DNA from: Bdellovibrionales bacterium
GTDB lineage: Bacteria; Bdellovibrionota; Bdellovibrionia; Bdellovibrionales; Bdellovibrionaceae
Assembly: GCA_005793345.1 (NCBI GenBank)
Contig: SXSU01000066.1
Location: 22,294 to 86,293, forward strand
Direction: 5' to 3'
Length of the DNA: 64,000 bases
Shown here: piece after piece, positions 60,173-64,000 of the stretch
Layout of the letters: the number at the start of each line of letters is the position of its first letter
Position numbering within the stretch: the stretch's first letter is position 1
Translations under genes and position numbers: made by a program
Notes under the pieces: generated by a model
Databases searched by the model: none
Told to the model about the DNA's origin: nothing
Seen by the model: the letters and a program-made list of their open reading frames with translations, nothing else

Positions 60173-62941
60173 ATGACAAATATCACCCCAATAAATCAAG
60201 CAAGATTTGAACTACTATTACCTGTCGGTAACCGAGACATGGCCCTAGCTGCTATTCATAATGGAGCAGATGCAATTTATATTGGAACACCAAAATTTAA
60301 TGCTCGAGGAAGAAGTTATGATTTTGAAATTCACGAGCTTAAAGAGATAATCGAACTTTGTCATCTCTATGGCGTAAAAGTACATTTAGCTTTAAATATT
60401 GTTATTTTTGAAAATGAGTTCGATGACATATTTCAATTGCTAAAAGTAATACTTCCTTTAAAACCTGATTCATTTATTGTGCAAGATTTAGGTTTAATTC
60501 AATTAATTAAAAAATTAAATCCAAGACAAAATATTCATGCCTCTACACAAATGACAATTACTAATGATCTGGCAATTGCATTACTTGATGATTTAAATAT
60601 TAAACGATTTGTTCTTGGACGAGAAAACTCAATTCCTGAAATTAAGTTAATAAAAAATAACACTTCAAAAGAACTTGAAGTTTTTGTTCATGGCGCACTT
60701 TGCGTATCATATTCAGGCCAATGTTTTACTTCTGAAACATTAGGTGGAAGATCTGCAAATAGAGGTCAATGTGCTCAAAGTTGTCGATTTTCATACGATT
60801 TAATTGTCGATGATCAAATCTATAATACTAAAAATCGAAACTACCTAGTTTCACCAAAGGATTTATGTGGAATTAATGAAATCCCTCAACTTATGGAAAT
60901 TGGTGTTGACTCATTTAAAGTAGAAGGCAGATTAAAATCACCAGAATATGTAGCCTCCGTCGCTCGAAGTTATCGTGAAAAAATTGATAATTACCTTTTA
61001 AATAATTCTGAAAATAAAAAAAATAAAGATAATGATTTTTGCAATAATGAAAATGATAATAAATTCTTACTAAGTAGTAAATACAAGTTACAAAAGGCTA
61101 AGCCAAATTCTATTGAATCCATGCAGATTCAATATTCTCGTGGTTTTTTTACAGGTTGGCTCCAAGGCGTTAATCACCAAAAGTTAGTGGATGGTAACTT
61201 TAGCTCCCACCGAGGGCTACCAGTTGGGAAAATAATTGCTGTAACACCTCATAACTCTGAACTAACATTAGAACTAACAACCTCATTTGAACTTAAAAAT
61301 GGTGATGGAATTTTATGGGCCCAACCTCAAGAAACTGGAAGTTTTATTTTTTCTGTAGAGTATCTCAGTTCCAAAAAAGTGACTCTAGGAATTGCAAAAC
61401 AAGTTCAACTCTCAAGAGATATGATTGGTTCTACTGTTTTTGTTAACCATGATAAAGATTTAAAAAGTGAATTGCAAAAATCATTTACACATAAAGATAA
61501 TTTTAAAAAAATATTAATAAATTTTGAAATTACCATTAAAGAGAATAATCCACTCGAAGTCACAATTTGTGATGGACTGAACAAAGTCACAAAACTTAGT
61601 TCAGAGCTTTTACAAAAAGCACAAAATAAACCACTATCAGAAGAATTTTTGATCGAAGAATTTTCAAGTCTTGGCGGAACGGTTTTTACAGTACTCAATG
61701 ATAATAATGAGAGTTCATTTAAATTTATAAACAATTCGAAGGGTATAAATTTATTTATTCCTCACAAATCATTAAAACAATTACGTCAATCTCTAACAGA
61801 AGAACTTACGAGCTTAAGAAAAAATAATTTAAATAGTCATTTCAATTTAAATTTACCATCTCTACCCTTAGATTTAAATAATGTATTTAAAGATATCCGT
61901 AATGATTTACTGACAAATGAACTTTCAAAACAATCATTAAAAAATGATGAATCAAATAATTTTAATGAAATTTATATTGATAATGAAAAAGGAATCAAGA
62001 ATGTTCATTTTCATATTCTAGTGAGAGATAAATCACAAGTTTTGGATTTAGCAAATGCAATTAATTTGGGTAAATTAATTCCAGAAAAAATTTCATCTAT
62101 TATTTTGGATTTCGAGTTTGGACGTGATTATAAAGAATCACTAGATATCATAAGAAAATATAAAATTAATTGCGGCATTGCAACTACTCGGATTTTAAAA
62201 CCTCAAGAATATAACAATCTAAAAATTATTTCTAATTTAAATCCAGATATAATTTTAGTTCGCAATTTGGGAGCTCTTTATTACTATACAAATATTCAAG
62301 AAACTCAGGCCCAATTGAAAGGTGATTTTAGTTTAAATGTCACAAACCACTTAAGTGCTGAATATTTACTTTCAAAAGGACTCTTTAGTGTATGCGCCTC
62401 ATATGATTTGAACCAACAGCAAATGTCTGAACTTTTTGAAAATACAAATGCTAAAGACAAACTTGAAATTACTATTCACCAATCAGTCCCAAGTTTTCAT
62501 ATGGAACATTGTGTATTTGCAGCTTTTTTAAGTGATGGCACTAGCTTTCGAGATTGCGGCAAACCTTGTGAAAAACACCAAGTAAAACTAAAAGATCAAT
62601 TTGGAAATTGGCATTTAATAAAACCTGATCAAGAATGTCGAAATACAATGTTTAATGCAAAATCACAAACAGCAGCTCGATTTATAAATGATTGGATTCA
62701 GCAAGGATTAAGGCACCTTAGATTTGAAGCATTATATGAAAAAGGTGATGAATTAATTTCTAAATTGCAAAATTATTTAGAACTAATAGCAAACCCAAAT
62801 TTATACGAAAAAATTGCGCCACAATTAGCAACCCTTGAAAAATATGGCCTTGATGATGGCAGCTTAATACGACAACATCAATATCAACCAAGAAAAAAAT
62901 CAAATTCAGTTCATATTGATTCAAATAATAATAAGAGATAA
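60173..62941 (+). CDS. U32 peptidase-family protein (RlhA/YdcP type)
   Basis: 922 residues from ATG 60173; TTG 60155 (AGGA upstream) or TTG 60137 are alternative starts. ELLLPVGNRDMALAAIHNGADAIYIG at the start, IHASTQMTITN, and the diagnostic iron-sulfur-type cysteine region HGALCVSYSGQCFTSETLGG, then RSANRGQCAQSCRF. Later DSFKVEGRLKSPEYVASVAR and a collagenase-like middle, with a C-terminal CVFAAFLSDGTSFRDCGKPC. RlhA hydroxylates C2501 of 23S rRNA with a prephenate-derived pathway. At over 900 residues it resembles the DUF3656-containing forms, longer than E. coli RlhA. Confidence 0.82.
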   Translation: MTNITPINQARFELLLPVGNRDMALAAIHNGADAIYIGTPKFNARGRSYDFEIHELKEIIELCHLYGVKVHLALNIVIFENEFDDIFQLLKVILPLKPDSFIVQDLGLIQLIKKLNPRQNIHASTQMTITNDLAIALLDDLNIKRFVLGRENSIPEIKLIKNNTSKELEVFVHGALCVSYSGQCFTSETLGGRSANRGQCAQSCRFSYDLIVDDQIYNTKNRNYLVSPKDLCGINEIPQLMEIGVDSFKVEGRLKSPEYVASVARSYREKIDNYLLNNSENKKNKDNDFCNNENDNKFLLSSKYKLQKAKPNSIESMQIQYSRGFFTGWLQGVNHQKLVDGNFSSHRGLPVGKIIAVTPHNSELTLELTTSFELKNGDGILWAQPQETGSFIFSVEYLSSKKVTLGIAKQVQLSRDMIGSTVFVNHDKDLKSELQKSFTHKDNFKKILINFEITIKENNPLEVTICDGLNKVTKLSSELLQKAQNKPLSEEFLIEEFSSLGGTVFTVLNDNNESSFKFINNSKGINLFIPHKSLKQLRQSLTEELTSLRKNNLNSHFNLNLPSLPLDLNNVFKDIRNDLLTNELSKQSLKNDESNNFNEIYIDNEKGIKNVHFHILVRDKSQVLDLANAINLGKLIPEKISSIILDFEFGRDYKESLDIIRKYKINCGIATTRILKPQEYNNLKIISNLNPDIILVRNLGALYYYTNIQETQAQLKGDFSLNVTNHLSAEYLLSKGLFSVCASYDLNQQQMSELFENTNAKDKLEITIHQSVPSFHMEHCVFAAFLSDGTSFRDCGKPCEKHQVKLKDQFGNWHLIKPDQECRNTMFNAKSQTAARFINDWIQQGLRHLRFEALYEKGDELISKLQNYLELIANPNLYEKIAPQLATLEKYGLDDGSLIRQHQYQPRKKSNSVHIDSNNNKR

Positions 62942-62986
62942 TTATTTAAAAAAACAAAAGAAATGGAAATATTTTAAGAATATAAT

Positions 62987-63274
62987 TTATTCAATAATAA
63001 ATTTATCGCGTAACTCTGGGTGAAAAATCTGGTGAATATTTTCTGCTTCCAGGAATTGTTCAGCTATGGCCCCACATTGGGTTTGTTCTGAAATAAAATC
63101 TGCCTGTTGAAGTAAAAATAAAAATTGAGATTTTATTTCATTGGAAGGAGTTTGAGCTCCATTTTCTAGATTTAAAATTGTTTGTAGATCGGTTTTAAGT
63201 CTACGAGCTAAATCAGACTGACTCCAGCCCATTCTTAAACGAACTTGCTTCATACATTCTGTTTTAAATTCCAC
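62987..63274 (-). CDS. Small XRE-family regulator
   Basis: 95 residues. A helix-turn-helix of the Cro/XRE type occupies residues 8-60 (MKQVRLRMGWSQSDLARRL, then LQTILNLENGAQTPSN). The C-terminal 35 residues (FISEQTQCGAIAEQFLEAEN) have no recognised domain. Convergent with the U32 gene (45-base gap). A dispersed repeat lies upstream at 63321. Target unknown. Confidence 0.8.
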   Translation of the reverse strand: MEFKTECMKQVRLRMGWSQSDLARRLKTDLQTILNLENGAQTPSNEIKSQFLFLLQQADFISEQTQCGAIAEQFLEAENIHQIFHPELRDKFIIE

Positions 63275-63320
63275 TTGTACCTCTTTAATACTTTTCCACT
63301 TTAATTTGGTATTTTCATTC

Positions 63321-63432
63321 AGAATAACTGCTCAGAATTAAAACTGATTGCACCGCAATTATACGAGACAAAATCCTGCACCGTTATTCTCCTGTTTATT
63401 TTGGGATCCTTATGTTTGTATTTTCATAATAA
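63321..63432. repeat. Dispersed repeat, copy 7, reverse orientation with an internal deletion
   Basis: Matches the complement of the 36359 copy: AGAATAACTGCTCAGAATTA, GATTGCACCGCAATTATACG, AGACAAAATCCTGCACCGTT, ATTCTCCTGTTTATTTTGGG, and then ATGTTTGTATTTTCATAATA. Relative to 36359 it lacks about 40 bases between the GGG of the middle block and the outermost arm. It occupies most of the 279-base gap 63275-63553. Confidence 0.75.
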
Positions 63433-63553
63433 AAAACTATATTAGCAAATAAAATCAGCCAAACAAAACTGAGCTGCAATATATTTAACTTTTAATGAGA
63501 GATCTACACATTTTTAATGAATAAAAAGAAATTACAAGTGCAGAAATTTGTTA

Positions 63554-63853
63554 TTAATTGTCTGAAAAAATAAATAATAAATCATCTTCTTCTAATAGTT
63601 CAAGCCTTTCGCGGGCTTGATGTTCTAAAAATGAAGGATCCTTTGCTCGTTTAATTTCTTTTAAAATCAAGGCGATTTTATTTTTTTCAATTTGAATGTT
63701 TTTTGATAATTTTTGTTTTTCTTTCTGTAGAATATACAATCTCCAAAGAGAGCCTTCAAAAACAAGACTCCCAATTACAAAAACTAATGAAAAAATAATT
63801 ACTTTTGCGGGTCGATTTAGTGTTTCTTCAATCCATAATACTATGTTTTTCAT
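63554..63853 (-). CDS. ftsB: FtsB/DivIC-like septum formation initiator
   Basis: 99 residues: a short cytoplasmic start, one membrane helix (VIIFSLVFVIGSLVFEGSLW), a coiled coil (LQKEKQKLSKNIQIEKNKIA), then the characteristic DPSFLEHQARERLELLEEDDLLFIF. It works with FtsL and FtsQ in the divisome. It starts close to the GC-rich end of the window. Upstream sequence belongs partly to a suspected chimera, so its promoter cannot be judged. Confidence 0.87.
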   Translation of the reverse strand: MKNIVLWIEETLNRPAKVIIFSLVFVIGSLVFEGSLWRLYILQKEKQKLSKNIQIEKNKIALILKEIKRAKDPSFLEHQARERLELLEEDDLLFIFSDN

Positions 63854-63906
63854 ATTTATATATTACTTTTCATCCATAAAGATGAATAATAAAATTTAAA
63901 TAAAAA

Positions 63907-64000
63907 GCTCATGGCGATGGCCATGCCGCCGAGCGCCAGGGCCGCGCCCGCCACCGCGGACACGGTCCACTGATAGCCTTCGAACAGCGTTGAGAAGCCC
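63907..64000. other. GC-rich foreign segment, probable assembly chimera
   Basis: From about 63907 the base composition switches abruptly to GC-rich; I count about 65 G or C in the last 93 bases, against roughly 30% in the rest of the window. The minus strand is open from 64000 and reads GFSTLFEGYQWTVSAVAGAA, then LALGGMAIAM, a glycine/alanine-rich membrane helix like the last helix of a transporter from a high-GC proteobacterium. The frame then runs on into the AT-rich side to a stop at 63856-63858. No native gene shares this composition. Confidence 0.7.

Noticed and set aside
25723..63432. Possible CRISPR array from recurring palindromic units
   Set aside because: The units are dispersed singly in different intergenic regions, in both orientations and without regular spacers or cas genes.

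Overview
This is an AT-rich, gene-dense bacterial chromosome segment. Its closest fit is a member of the Bdellovibrionota/Oligoflexia, perhaps a low-GC lineage such as Silvanigrellales or Bacteriovoracales. The pointers are a TIGR02147-type regulator (a family mostly known from Bdellovibrio and Fibrobacter), many lipoproteins and large outer-membrane proteins, a Pal/CpoB cell-envelope operon, CheY and CheX, a secreted carboxypeptidase and a secreted HNH nuclease. The taxonomic call is inference from gene content only. No rRNA, tRNA, CRISPR array, prophage or transposase gene was recognised.

Layout. 1-346: tail of a DUF1275 membrane protein. 683-5145: an operon of an outer-membrane protein, a DUF4390 protein, an NtrY-like kinase and an NtrX-like sigma-54 activator. 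5158-12855: an accessory stretch with three divergent AAA_14/DUF4143 ATPases, each with its own large inverted repeat at the start codon, plus a TIGR02147 regulator, lipoproteins and a frameshifted gene. 12899-17034: a tightly coupled five-gene run (methyltransferase, GNAT, metallopeptidase-TPR, alpha/beta hydrolase, CPBP protease). 17134-20985: thioesterase, short LuxR-type regulator, CheY, CheX, an LspA fused to a HAMP-like module, RecO. 21060-26828: HD protein, class III cyclase with cache-like sensor, metallophosphatase, secreted HNH nuclease. 26829-30838: cysteine synthase, RsmH, zinc-ribbon protein, Hpt. 30898-38471: a STAS-like protein, the fatty-acid synthesis cluster fabF-acpP-fabG-fabD-fabH-rpmF-DUF177 (no plsX) and a penicillin-binding protein. 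38766-46950: M14 carboxypeptidase, very large lipoprotein, two toxin-antitoxin-like pairs, exported hydrolase, outer-membrane protein. 47025-50978: pal-DUF4398-cpoB-tsaD-rsmA-smpB operon. 51263-63853: protease/TolB/barrel protein, large lipoprotein, ABC-F ATPase, U32 peptidase-family protein, XRE regulator, FtsB-like divisome protein.

Two features cut across the gene map. A dispersed, non-coding repeat family (about 145 bp when complete, with three potential hairpins) occurs in at least eight copies or large pieces plus two fragments, from 25.7 kb to 63.4 kb. It sits between genes and in places supplies likely terminators, stop codons or a ribosome binding site. The last 94 bases (from about 63907) change abruptly to about 70% GC and read as the end of an unrelated transporter-like gene, which looks like a chimeric assembly join rather than native sequence.

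The best candidate for something undescribed is the set of three ATPases with private palindromes at 5158-12855. Other candidates are the repeat family, the LspA-HAMP fusion, the coupled five-gene operon and the nucleotidyltransferase/ribbon-helix-helix pair.
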